A stretch of DNA of 64,000 bases from Planctomycetota bacterium. Lineage in GTDB: Bacteria; Planctomycetota; UBA1135; GCA-002686595. The notes under the pieces are model-generated. The model did no database searches, was not told the DNA's origin, and saw only the letters and a program-made list of their open reading frames with translations. Positions 16,442 through 24,754 of the stretch are shown in pieces. The stretch is from NCBI GenBank assembly GCA_023150475.1, contig JAKLKU010000005.1:62001-126000 (forward strand), in the 5' to 3' direction. How positions within the stretch are numbered: position 1 is the first letter of the stretch; each line of letters begins with the position of its first letter. Position numbers and translations under genes: made by a program.

Positions 16442-18244
16442 TCAGGGCGCGCCGAACACGAAGCGGATGCCGTTCGTCGCACCGAGGACGCCACCCGGGC
16501 CGATGAAGTAGGCCTGCGCGTAGCTCACCTGGCCGATCAGACTCGGATTGGTGCCGAGGTTGATCGTGAAGACCGGCTGCGTGACGGGCTGCGTGACTTG
16601 GTACTGCGTGGTGCCACCGAGAAGGAGCTCGATGCCTGAGAACGGAGCACCGCACGGATACGCCGGATGTGGCGCCGAGTTGAACACGAGCACGATCGAG
16701 TTGGCCCCGACGGGCGGCGTCGAGTCGACGCTGACGAAGAAGTTCTTGCCGTTCACCAACGGGAAGCCGCCGAAGCCGACCGGGTCACCGAAGTGGATGT
16801 CGTCGCTGACGTGCTCGAGGCTCGGCGGCGGATAGGCGTAGCTGCAGCCTTCCGTCGACAAACCGAACGGCACCGACTCGCCGAGGTCGATGCGCAACAC
16901 CGAGTCCGAGAGCGTCGTGCCGGCTTCGAACAGCAGGTAACGCCCGTTCGGGCTTGCCTCGAGCTCGTAGCGGAGCTCGGCGTCGAGACTGCCGATGCGA
17001 TCGATCGTGGATCCCTGCACCGTCGTCGATCCGATCTTCGCGACGCACTTGTGGTTCACGAAGATGCCGGACTGGCGGAAGAGGTTCCCCTCTTCGTCGA
17101 ACTCGTTCCATTCGCCGAACCACACGATGTCGCCGCCATTGGTCATGATCGCCGGCGCCCAGTTCTTCGCTGCGCCGTTCGCGAAACGCCAACTCGCTCC
17201 GATGCGAGCCAACGTCGCCGCGCCGCCGGCGATGTCGGGATCCGGCACCGGATCGCCGACCTGGATGAACTTGGTCTGCGCGGAGGGTTGCGTCACCGAA
17301 CCGCGAATCAGCACGGTGCCCGTGTTCGCCCGGGTCTGGATGACGTAGTCGCCGACGTCGTTGACGTCGACCGTGGCGAGTTGGAGGCTCGTCACGGCGC
17401 CGATGCCGCCCGGCACCGGTTGCGTCTCGCTCAACACGCCGCGCCCGTTCAACACGATGCGACGGTCGATCGACGTGCTGAACGCCCCGACGAACATGTA
17501 GTCGCCACGCGCGTTGTAGTCGAACGAACGCTTCTCCGTCGCTGCGAAGTTCGAGAAGACCGCGCCGGAACTGGGCAACGCGTCGCCGGTCTTGAACAAC
17601 ACGTGCTGGTTGGCGACTGCAGGCGTCGACGTGCACGTGGGATCGATGTCGACGGTGACGACCGCCGAGTAGTCGACGCCCGTGACCGGGTCCCTCAGAA
17701 TCGCGAGTGCGAGCGAATCCTGGTGCTTGTTCGACGTGCTGCGCAGGAGCTCGCGAATGATCGTTCCGGCAGCCACTTCCGGCGCCGTCGTGACCTGCGA
17801 TTCCTGAACGAGCAAGTCGCTCCCCCACGCCAACGCGCGATCGTTCGCCGTGGTGATCACGGGCGGAGTGAGCGGATTCGCGTCGTCGACGAGCCCGAGC
17901 AGGCCGAGGAACGGCTGCGGGCACAAGACCGACTGCCCCATGCTGACGAAGGGTTGGTGCGGTGGAACGCCACCTCCGTCGCCGATCACGGCGCCGACGA
18001 GGGAGGTCGGAGAGCCTTCGGCGTAGAGCGTGATCCCGCTGCTCCAGAGCTCGTAGCTCTTCGCGGGTGGGAGTGCCGTGTTCACGATCGTGAACCACTC
18101 CGCGTTGTCCAGACCGTCGATGTCCTTGAACGCCGTCGCCGTGGGGCCGGTATTCGCGAGTTCGACGATCGATTGGGCGTGGGCCAGCGCTGCGATCGGG
18201 ACACAGCAGAGAGCTCCGAGCAGTCGACGAGTTCGTGAGCGCAT
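16442..18244 (-). CDS. Exported protein of unknown function with planctomycete-type C-terminal region
   Basis: A 600-residue secreted protein. The signal peptide (LLGALCCVPIAALAHAQ) is typical Sec type, with cleavage near residue 23; the ATG at 18244 is chosen for this reason. The mature part is beta-rich, with repeated segments that read like a propeller describing values at intervals. Towards the end FSGIELLLGGTTQYQ and YAQAYFIGPGGVLGATNGI resemble the C-terminal domains of other exported proteins of this group (the YFIGPGG-LGATNGI type). No enzyme motif seen. A strong hairpin follows the gene, so it ends its own transcript. Probably located outside the inner membrane. Confidence 0.75.
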   Translation of the reverse strand: MRSRTRRLLGALCCVPIAALAHAQSIVELANTGPTATAFKDIDGLDNAEWFTIVNTALPPAKSYELWSSGITLYAEGSPTSLVGAVIGDGGGVPPHQPFVSMGQSVLCPQPFLGLLGLVDDANPLTPPVITTANDRALAWGSDLLVQESQVTTAPEVAAGTIIRELLRSTSNKHQDSLALAILRDPVTGVDYSAVVTVDIDPTCTSTPAVANQHVLFKTGDALPSSGAVFSNFAATEKRSFDYNARGDYMFVGAFSTSIDRRIVLNGRGVLSETQPVPGGIGAVTSLQLATVDVNDVGDYVIQTRANTGTVLIRGSVTQPSAQTKFIQVGDPVPDPDIAGGAATLARIGASWRFANGAAKNWAPAIMTNGGDIVWFGEWNEFDEEGNLFRQSGIFVNHKCVAKIGSTTVQGSTIDRIGSLDAELRYELEASPNGRYLLFEAGTTLSDSVLRIDLGESVPFGLSTEGCSYAYPPPSLEHVSDDIHFGDPVGFGGFPLVNGKNFFVSVDSTPPVGANSIVLVFNSAPHPAYPCGAPFSGIELLLGGTTQYQVTQPVTQPVFTINLGTNPSLIGQVSYAQAYFIGPGGVLGATNGIRFVFGAP

Positions 18245-18403
18245 GACAGTCGTTCCAAGAAGGGGCCGACACGTGCGCGCCGGAAATCGACGCGGTCCGT
18301 GTTGCCTCGTTCGAGGGGCTCCGCACGCGGTTCGTTTGGGAATTCCGATCAAACCGCCGCACGCGCGGCGCAAGTCCCAAAGCTGTCGTCCGGCGTCGGC
18401 GCC

Positions 18404-20302
18404 TCAGCGCCGGCGAGCGAATTCGATCCAGTCGAGCTCGAACCAGAAGCTGCCGACCTCGTTCGAGCCCCACGGCGCGCGCGCATCGAGCTCGAGGCCG
18501 GTGAAGTCGTCGGGCGCCCAGGGCACCGGCTCTCCGAATCCGACTTGCTGCAACGTCTTGAACGGGATCTCGACCTCGCGCCACTCCGGCCCCAGCTCGA
18601 GCTCGGTCGCGAATACGTTGAAGTCCTTCACCGCCGCACGGTTCAACGTGAAGCTCCACGAACGTTCCGTGCCGCGCACACGCAGCCGCAGTCCGTCGAA
18701 GTTCGTCGCGTCGAGCACGCGCCGCTCGTCCGCGTCGAAGCGCAACGCGGCGCCGGCGAACGGCCCGTACGGGAAACCGGCGCGCAGCTCGCCCTCGGCG
18801 CGCAACACGCCGTCCTGCACCGAGATCGTCACGTTCGACTTCCCGCCGAGCGCGCTGTCCTCGGCGCCGAGCCACGACGTGCCGCACGCGCTGGTCAAGT
18901 CGCCGTCGTCGAAGTCGTCGAGCCGCGCCGGCACGTCCTTGCCGACGCTGCGCTTCGCCTTGGGCGCCGCGCGCTCGGCGATGCGGCGCGCGAGCGCTTC
19001 GCGGTCGACGCGCCGGCCCGCTTTGAACACGTCGACGACGTTCCAGAGCTCGTCGATCGAGCGCAGCGGGTCGCCGCGCAGCACGACGACGTCCGCGACG
19101 CGGCCGGGCTCGAGCGCACCGAAGTCGCGTTCGACGCGCAGGATCTTCGCCGCGTCGAGCGTCGCCGCGCGCAGCGCTCGCGCCGGCGACAGGCCCGCTT
19201 CGACGTAGAGCGCGAGCTCCTCGAGCAACGCCGGCCCGTGCGGCGTCAACGGATTGCCGGCATCGGTGCCTGCGCCGATCGTGACGCCGGCGTCCGCGAG
19301 CTTCTTCAGGTTCGCGAACCACTGCGCTTCGCCGCCGCCGAAGTCCGCGCGCGACGACCAACCGCTGCCGTGGCCGGAGGCGACGCTCGCGTAGACGTCG
19401 GGATGCAGCACGCTCCTCGCGAGTTCACGCGCGTACGGCGTGCGCTCGCTCGCCGCGCGCCGCGAACCGACCACGACGGCGAGCGTCGGCACGTACGCGA
19501 CGTTCCGCTCCTTCAGCGCGGCGACCAGCGGCTCGTCGATCGCGCCGACGAAGACGCCGTGCGCGAGCACGTCAGCGCCGCGCTCGACCGCCGTGCGCGC
19601 TTCGTCGAGCGTCCAGACGTGCGCGAAGAGCGGCAGTCGTGCCTCGTGCGCGCGCCGCGCGATCGCGCCCGCGAGCTCGCCGTCGAGCGTCGGCAGCTTG
19701 GGCACCGGCCCCCACTCGCCGTGCTCGAGGATCAGCTTGATCACGTCCGGACGCAGCTCGAGGAGCTTCGCGAAGCGCGCGTCGACCTCCGCCGGCGTGG
19801 TGACGACGTTCTCTTCGATGCCGAACTGCGTGCCGTGGCCGCCCGGCGCCGTGAACGCGCTGCCCGCGGCGTGGAGGCGCGCGAGGTCGGGCTCGCGCAG
19901 CGAACGTTCGCGAGCAGCGAAGACGGCGGTCGCATCGTCGTGCAGGTCGACGACGTGCGTGATGCCGCACGCGAGTTGCGAGCGCAGGTGCTCCTCGCGC
20001 TCGAGCGCGACGAACGCATCCATGCCGGTGCCTGCGACCGCGACGTGCACGTGCAAGTCGAAGAGACCGGGGAGGAGCGTCGCGCCGCCGACGTCGCGGA
20101 CCTCGACGTGCGCCGCATCGCTGGGCAACGCCGCGCCGAGCGGCCGCTCGCCGATCACCCGTTCGCCGCCGATCCAGAGATCCGCCGGCGCGCGCAGCTC
20201 GAGCGCCACGGGATCGAAGACGCGGCCGTTCCTCAGGACCAGCGTCGGCATTTCGACTTGCAACGCGATCGTCAGCAGATGGACCAGCATCGTGGGGCGC
20301 AT
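18404..20302 (-). CDS. Amidohydrolase fused to a C-terminal CIA30-like domain
   Basis: A 632-residue protein. Residues about 15-440 are an amidohydrolase of the imidazolonepropionase/dipeptidase type: GLFDLHVHVA (H-x-H metal ligands), DVIKLILEHGEWG (candidate carboxylated lysine), LPLFAHVWT and DVLAHGVF (histidines), IGAGTDAGNP (aspartate), and a C-terminal GRVADVVVLRGDPL strand. Residues about 455-632 form a CIA30/NDUFAF1-like beta-sandwich: DDFDDGDLTSACGTSW, FDGLRLRVRGTERSW, WREVEIPFKTL and a final FWFELDWIEF. The N-terminus (MLVHLLTIALQV) may be a weak signal. Fusions of this kind appear in planctomycetes and related phyla; the substrate is unknown. Confidence 0.8.
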   Translation of the reverse strand: MRPTMLVHLLTIALQVEMPTLVLRNGRVFDPVALELRAPADLWIGGERVIGERPLGAALPSDAAHVEVRDVGGATLLPGLFDLHVHVAVAGTGMDAFVALEREEHLRSQLACGITHVVDLHDDATAVFAARERSLREPDLARLHAAGSAFTAPGGHGTQFGIEENVVTTPAEVDARFAKLLELRPDVIKLILEHGEWGPVPKLPTLDGELAGAIARRAHEARLPLFAHVWTLDEARTAVERGADVLAHGVFVGAIDEPLVAALKERNVAYVPTLAVVVGSRRAASERTPYARELARSVLHPDVYASVASGHGSGWSSRADFGGGEAQWFANLKKLADAGVTIGAGTDAGNPLTPHGPALLEELALYVEAGLSPARALRAATLDAAKILRVERDFGALEPGRVADVVVLRGDPLRSIDELWNVVDVFKAGRRVDREALARRIAERAAPKAKRSVGKDVPARLDDFDDGDLTSACGTSWLGAEDSALGGKSNVTISVQDGVLRAEGELRAGFPYGPFAGAALRFDADERRVLDATNFDGLRLRVRGTERSWSFTLNRAAVKDFNVFATELELGPEWREVEIPFKTLQQVGFGEPVPWAPDDFTGLELDARAPWGSNEVGSFWFELDWIEFARRR

Positions 20303-20388
20303 CGTAACGAGTCGACGCAGACGCTCCGCGCGACCCACGGCGCGCATTCCGCGTGGCGTGCGAAGCACTCGTGCGAGACTCGCCGGCG

Positions 20389-21240
20389 CTAGCGCTCGAC
20401 CGAGAGGCCCACGAAGAGGCCCTCGCTCGCCCACTCGCGGAACCAGTCGCCCAGCGAGCCGAGCTTCGTCGCGTCGAAACCGGGCGACGCGACGCACGCT
20501 TCGAGTGCGCGGCCCAGCGGGGCGCCGCGCATCAGTTCGGCGAGCAGCGCGTGCTGTTCGTGCGTCAGGTTCGCGCGCCAGACTTGGTAGTCCTTGCGGT
20601 AGACCGCGCACCACGTCGTCGGGCCGTGCGACGCGACCGCTTCGCTCGGCGCCTTCGGGCGGCGGCCGTCCTTGAACGCTTGGTAGTAGCGATTCACCGG
20701 ATAACGGAATGCGAAAAGGCGCAACGCCGGCGTCGTCACGAGGCGCAACGACGGCCAATCGCTCTGCGGCACCGCTTCGAGCTCCGCGCGGCCGATCGCG
20801 GGGCTCGCGTGCTCGTCGAAGACTTCTTGGATCGCGCGTTCGAGCGCGGCGAGCTCCGCGAAGAAGCCGCGCTTCTTCACGTTGGTGGTCGCAACGTGAC
20901 TCGCGAGCTTCGCGCCGAGCTGATTGAGGCTGAAGTGCATCGACGGGCACGCCGTGACGTAGCCGCGCGTGAGCTTCTCGAAACGACCGTCACCGAGCGT
21001 CCACGCGAGGCACGGAAAGTCCTCGCGCAGACAATCGACGAGCCGCAAGAAGTACATGTCGGAGTAGATCTCGACACGCTCGAGCGCGGAGAGGTGCTCC
21101 GACGGCGTCACGACGCTTTCGAGCTCGCTCTCGTCGACGCATGCTCCGCCAGCGACCAAGGTGTTCGCGAGCCCGGCGCGCACGCCTTCGGGGTGCGTGA
21201 TGACGCCTTGCAGCCAATGCTCGAGCAGGGCGAGCTTCAT
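20389..21240 (-). CDS. bufC: BufC-like DUF2063 protein, partner of the MNIO enzyme
   Basis: A 283-residue protein of the DUF2063 family. The N-terminal helical domain ([10 protein letters not shown] then [20 protein letters not shown] and [14 protein letters not shown]) is the typical pattern, in which ER-IY-x-x-x-Y-x-x-R-L precedes LREDFP. The C-terminal half ([45 protein letters not shown]-like) matches the second domain. In bufferin-type RiPP systems this protein helps the MNIO enzyme bind and present its precursor. It starts inside the stop of bufB (ATGA overlap), so the two are made together. Its stop ends the operon; the next gene on the same strand starts about 90 bases further on. Confidence 0.85.
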   Translation of the reverse strand: MKLALLEHWLQGVITHPEGVRAGLANTLVAGGACVDESELESVVTPSEHLSALERVEIYSDMYFLRLVDCLREDFPCLAWTLGDGRFEKLTRGYVTACPSMHFSLNQLGAKLASHVATTNVKKRGFFAELAALERAIQEVFDEHASPAIGRAELEAVPQSDWPSLRLVTTPALRLFAFRYPVNRYYQAFKDGRRPKAPSEAVASHGPTTWCAVYRKDYQVWRANLTHEQHALLAELMRGAPLGRALEACVASPGFDATKLGSLGDWFREWASEGLFVGLSVER

Positions 21241-22082
21241 GCGCGCACCTCGAGGGTGGCGCGGAAACGAGCCGCTTTCAGCACTTCGGCGTGCACGACC
21301 TCGAACTCGGGGATCTCCTGGTCCCATTCGAGCAGCGTCGCCCGCGGGCCCGCGCGGCGCATGGCGTCGGCGTAGAGCTTCCACACTGGGTCGATCACGT
21401 TGCCCATGTGCGTGTCGATGCAGTGCGTGCCGTGATCGGTGTGACCGGCGAGGTGGATCTGGACCACGCGCTCCCACGGCACGGCCGCGAGGTACTCGTA
21501 CGGATCGAAACCGTGGTTGCGCGAGCTGACGTAGACGTTGTTGACGTCGAGGAGCAGCGCGCAGTCGCTCTCCTCCGCCATGCGCGCGATGAACTCCCAT
21601 TCGCTCAGCGTCGACTCCGCGAACCCGAGGTACGTCGACGGATTCTCGAGCACCAACGGCCGCTCGAGGAAGTCCTGGACTTCGCGGATGCGGCGCACGA
21701 CGTGCGCGAGCGATTCTTCGGTGTACGGCAGCGGCAACAGATCGTGATTGTTGCGGCCCGCGACGCCGGTCCAACAGACGTGGTCGCCGAGCCACACGGC
21801 CTTGCAGCGTCGCGCGAGCTCCTTCAGCTCGCGCAAGTACGCGCGATCGAGCGGATCGGTGCCGCCGATGCCGAGCGACACGCCGTGCATCACGATCGGA
21901 TAACGCTCGGCGACTTGATCGAGGATCCACATCGGGCGCCCGCCGGTCGCCATGAAGTTCTCGCTGAGGATCTCGAACCAGTCGACGCGCGGTCGTTTCT
22001 CGAGCACGTGCGCGAAGTGCACCGTGCGCAAGCCGACGCCGAGCCCGAGGTCCGGCAGCTTCCAGCGGTTGGCGATTCCCAT
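21237..22082 (-). CDS. bufB: BufB-like multinuclear non-haem iron oxidative enzyme (MNIO, DUF692)
   Basis: A 281-residue TIM-barrel protein of the MNIO family. Expected blocks are all present: [32 protein letters not shown] (histidine ligand), [32 protein letters not shown] (glutamate), [19 protein letters not shown] (aspartate and asparagines), [13 protein letters not shown] with IDTHMG, and [15 protein letters not shown] enzymes use two or three irons to oxidise cysteine residues in peptides, for example to thiooxazoles in bufferins. Start at 22082 gives a normal family length. It follows the cysteine-rich precursor by about 110 bases and is coupled to the DUF2063 gene, which makes the RiPP operon assignment secure at family level. 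Confidence 0.92.
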   Translation of the reverse strand: MGIANRWKLPDLGLGVGLRTVHFAHVLEKRPRVDWFEILSENFMATGGRPMWILDQVAERYPIVMHGVSLGIGGTDPLDRAYLRELKELARRCKAVWLGDHVCWTGVAGRNNHDLLPLPYTEESLAHVVRRIREVQDFLERPLVLENPSTYLGFAESTLSEWEFIARMAEESDCALLLDVNNVYVSSRNHGFDPYEYLAAVPWERVVQIHLAGHTDHGTHCIDTHMGNVIDPVWKLYADAMRRAGPRATLLEWDQEIPEFEVVHAEVLKAARFRATLEVRA

Positions 22083-22144
22083 GATGTGGTGCGCGAGCGA
22101 TCGACGAGAGCGAACGAGGTTTGATGAGTCGATGCGGACGAGCA

Positions 22145-22178
22145 AGCGGCTCGCGCCGTCGAAGACGGGCGAGCCGCT
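22145..22178 (-). promoter_or_regulatory. Strong hairpin between precursor and enzyme genes, possible partial terminator
   Basis: AGCGGCTCGC (22145-22154) pairs perfectly with GCGAGCCGCT (22169-22178). The interior can extend the stem with CGTC/GACG around a GAA loop, leaving one bulged base. It begins 13 bases past the precursor stop and ends about 60 bases before the bufB start. No U-tract follows, so it may attenuate read-through or protect the 3' end of the precursor message, giving more precursor than enzyme. Confidence 0.6.
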
Positions 22179-22191
22179 CGCGTGGATGCGA

Positions 22192-22557
22192 CTAGTGCTT
22201 GACCGGGACGGCGCAGCCGCCCTTGCCCTTGCACGAGTTCTTGCCGGCGCAGCCGTTGTCACCGGTCTTGCAGCCGCCTTGGCCCTTGCAAGCGTTCATG
22301 CCCTTGCACGAGTGCTTCGTCGCCGTCGCGCAGCCGCCCATGCCCTTGCACGAGTTCTGACCCGCGCAGGCGTTCGACGCGGTCTTGCAGCCGCCCATGC
22401 CCTTGCAGGCATTCATGCCCTTGCAGGCGTGCTTGTCGGCCATGGCGTGCATGCCGCCGTGGTCGTTCGAGCTCTTACAGGAGGTGCTGACACCGGCGAC
22501 CAGGCCGGCGACGGCGAGCGCGACCAGCGCGCCCGAGTTCTTCAGATTCACGTTCAT
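22192..22557 (-). CDS. Bufferin-like cysteine-rich RiPP precursor with four CX5CX5C modules
   Basis: A 121-residue exported peptide. Residues 7-27 form a signal sequence ([17 protein letters not shown]); Cys27 could be a lipoprotein cysteine, though the -3 residue is Ser rather than Leu, or cleavage may be Sec type. A His/Met-rich linker ([11 protein letters not shown]) follows. The rest is four CX5CX5C modules at Cys45-57, 64-76, 84-96 and 103-115, built from [13 protein letters not shown] and CAGxNSCKGxGGC pairs: 12 cysteines, few aromatic or acidic residues. Paired with MNIO and DUF2063 genes, it is the expected substrate, probably a periplasmic copper- or metal-binding peptide made by cysteine oxidation. 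[14 protein letters not shown] precursors are known to me from other bacteria; the function here is inferred. Confidence 0.85.
   Translation of the reverse strand: MNVNLKNSGALVALAVAGLVAGVSTSCKSSNDHGGMHAMADKHACKGMNACKGMGGCKTASNACAGQNSCKGMGGCATATKHSCKGMNACKGQGGCKTGDNGCAGKNSCKGKGGCAVPVKH
22198..22431 (-). repeat. Tandem duplication of a 117-bp unit inside the precursor gene
   Basis: Residues 43-81 and 82-120 of the precursor are aligned copies of exactly 39 residues (22315-22431 and 22198-22314), each holding one [13 protein letters not shown] module and one CAGxNSCKGxGGC module. The halves are themselves related, so the core arose by two rounds of duplication. Confidence 0.8.
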
Positions 22558-22711
22558 CGGATGACTCCGTCAGGGGGTTCGTTTGCGGAAGGTTCGGGCG
22601 ACAGTACGTCGCTCCGGCCGCCCTTGGATGCACGATTTCGAGCCCGCTTTCCAGCCGAGACGGAGAATCCTCACGTCCGTCGGCGAGGGCGCCGAACCGC
22701 CGAGGAACGTG

Positions 22712-23596
22712 TCAGCGCTCGAGCTCGTTCGCCGCGGTTTCGGCCGCCTTCGCGCGCTGCCACGCGGCCATCAGCGCGTCGAGCGGCTGGCCCGCGAGCG
22801 ACCCGCCGAACTCCGCTTCGACCGCGCGGAAACGCCGCTCGAAGCGCCGCAACGCTTCGCGCAACGCGCGTTCGGGGTCGAGTTTGACGTAGTTGCCGAA
22901 GAACGCGGCGGCGAGCAGCACGTCACCGAGCTCGTGCTCGAGCCGCGCGCGCGCCGCATCGTCCTTCGACGCGCCGACTTCGGCGAAGACTTGCTCGAGC
23001 TCGCGCGCCTCTTCGCCGACCTTGGCGAGCGCGTCCTCGCGCGTCGTCCACTTGAAGCCGGCGGACATCGCCTTCTCCCCCATGCGTTTCGCACGCTGCA
23101 ACGCAGGCAACGCGACCGGCACGCCGGCGAGCGCGCTCGCGTCCGTCGCCTTCGCTTCACGTTCCTTCTGCTTGATGCGCTCCCAGTTGTCGAGCGCTTG
23201 CTCCGCGCCGTCGACCCGCACGTCGCCGAAGACGTGCGGGTGGCGGCGCACGAGCTTCTCGGACACGGTGTTCGCGACGTCCGCGAGCGAGAACGCGCCG
23301 CGTTGCTCCTCGATGCGCGCGAGCAGGCAGATGCCCATCAACAGGTCGCCGCTCTCCTCGATCACGTCGGCTTCGGTCTTCGCTTCGACGGCGTCGAGCA
23401 CTTCGTGCGCTTCCTCGACGAGGTGCGGCGCGACGGATTTCGCCGTCTGCTCGCGGTCCCACGGACAACCGTCCGGCGCGCGCAGGCGATCGACGATCGC
23501 CACGAGCTTCTGGAGCGCGTCGATGCGCGCCTCGCCGATCGCGGGCGGGACTTCGAGCGGGCGCGGAGCGGACGTCTCGGGCGTTTCTCGGCTCAT
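22712..23596 (-). CDS. mazG: MazG family nucleoside triphosphate pyrophosphohydrolase
   Basis: A 294-residue two-domain MazG. The first domain starts after a proline-rich leader: LVAIVDRLRAPDGCPWDREQ, HLVEEAHEVLDAVEA (EExxE-type metal ligands), EESGDLLMGICLLARI (ExxD). The second domain has DALAKVGEEARELEQ and HELGDVLLAAAFFGNY. These acidic helices bind magnesium and hydrolyse non-canonical or stress-related NTPs in the cytoplasm. Slightly longer than E. coli MazG because of the N-terminal leader. It lies 11 bases downstream of the TMEM175-like gene and is probably co-transcribed with it; the bufferin precursor starts about 150 bases beyond its stop. Confidence 0.92.
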   Translation of the reverse strand: MSRETPETSAPRPLEVPPAIGEARIDALQKLVAIVDRLRAPDGCPWDREQTAKSVAPHLVEEAHEVLDAVEAKTEADVIEESGDLLMGICLLARIEEQRGAFSLADVANTVSEKLVRRHPHVFGDVRVDGAEQALDNWERIKQKEREAKATDASALAGVPVALPALQRAKRMGEKAMSAGFKWTTREDALAKVGEEARELEQVFAEVGASKDDAARARLEHELGDVLLAAAFFGNYVKLDPERALREALRRFERRFRAVEAEFGGSLAGQPLDALMAAWQRAKAAETAANELER

Positions 23597-23607
23597 GGGC
23601 CGAGATC

Positions 23608-24360
23608 CTACGCTCTGGTCGGCCGGGTTCGCGCGCGCCACTTGCCGAGCACGCCGTGCGCCGGACCGAGCAGCGCGTATGCGACGCCGGCCCAGAGCGA
23701 CTGCTCGACGCCGCCGAACCATGCGAGGCCGAGCGACAGGAGCGCGACGCCGATGTCGACCCAATGCGCGTAGAGCGAATCGACGGTCAAGTGCCGTTCG
23801 AGCGCGTCGAGCTCGAGCGCGTCGCGCAACTTCCACGCGTGCCGGTAGAGCAGGAGGAACACGACGGAGACCGCGAGGTAGCCGCCGCTGTAGATCAACA
23901 TCAGTTGCCGCGGATCCCAGCCGTGCGCTCCTTCGCGCACGCGTGCGACGAACTCCGGCGACGTCTCCGGATCGATCCAACCGAAGTTGATCATCCACAC
24001 GCCGAAGAGCAGCGAGAACAGGAACTTCAGCGGATAGACGAAGAACAGCACCAGGAACACGAGCACCGCGTTCCACACGACGACGAAACGATCGACGAGT
24101 CCGTAGCGCCGGAAGTACGTGTAGTGGTGGTACCACAGCATGTAGAGCAGCGCGAAACACGCGGCGAACGCGGGGAAGCCGCGCACGGCGTCGATCAACT
24201 GCTGGTACGTGCGCGGCACTTCGAGCGCGACGACGAGCAACGTCAATGCGAACGCGAAGACGGCGTCGCTGAACGCTTCGAGCCGGTTGACTTCGTGACT
24301 GCGCCACCGGAAGAGTCGGTCGCTGCCGAACTGATTGGCGACGAGCGGTTCGCGGATCAT
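23608..24360 (-). CDS. TMEM175-family potassium-channel-like membrane protein (DUF1211)
   Basis: A 250-residue integral membrane protein. The first helix has the family hallmark FSDAVFAFALTLLVV (FSD-x-V-x-A-x-A-x-TLLV), which lines the pore of bacterial TMEM175 channels. Further helices include FAACFALLYMLWYHHYTY, WNAVLVFLVLFFVYPL, LMLIYSGGYLAVSVVFLL and VDIGVALLSLGLAW, giving about six. Bacterial members form tetrameric leaky potassium channels in the inner membrane. It precedes mazG by 11 bases. No regulatory domain is attached. A 394-base divergent region separates it from the exported propeller gene. Confidence 0.82.
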   Translation of the reverse strand: MIREPLVANQFGSDRLFRWRSHEVNRLEAFSDAVFAFALTLLVVALEVPRTYQQLIDAVRGFPAFAACFALLYMLWYHHYTYFRRYGLVDRFVVVWNAVLVFLVLFFVYPLKFLFSLLFGVWMINFGWIDPETSPEFVARVREGAHGWDPRQLMLIYSGGYLAVSVVFLLLYRHAWKLRDALELDALERHLTVDSLYAHWVDIGVALLSLGLAWFGGVEQSLWAGVAYALLGPAHGVLGKWRARTRPTRA

Positions 24361-24754
24361 CGGATCGCCATGCGAGCAACAGCGGGCTCGCCGAGCCCTG
24401 GAGCGCGCGACGGCGCAGAAGGCGGCGTCGAGCGCGAACCGCTTGCGTGCGCTGCGTCGGCTTCGCCGATTGCGAACGCGCCCCGACGAGGAAACCGGAA
24501 GGAAGTCGCGGCGGGCACACGCGCCGACGATGCGTGCCAGGGAACCGGTGACACGCCCGAATGCTAGCGCGTCGCCGAGGCGATTGCGCCGAACCGCTCG
24601 GCGCCTCCGAGCGAATCAGCTCGCGTCGCCCCGCCGCGGAGCATGGCTCTCGAGACCCACGCGCGCGCGCAGCGGGCACGAGGCTTGCGCTGGCGCGCGG
24701 CCCCGCATCGAGACCCGGCCTACCCACCGACGGCCATCCACACCACGGACCTAC
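24361..24754. other. Divergent intergenic region, no gene seen
   Basis: This 394-base stretch separates the divergent TMEM175/mazG unit and the exported propeller gene, so promoters for both should lie here. Frames through it are arginine-rich and have no ribosome binding site or domain. I see no hairpin with a T-tract and no clear promoter pair. Confidence 0.4.
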
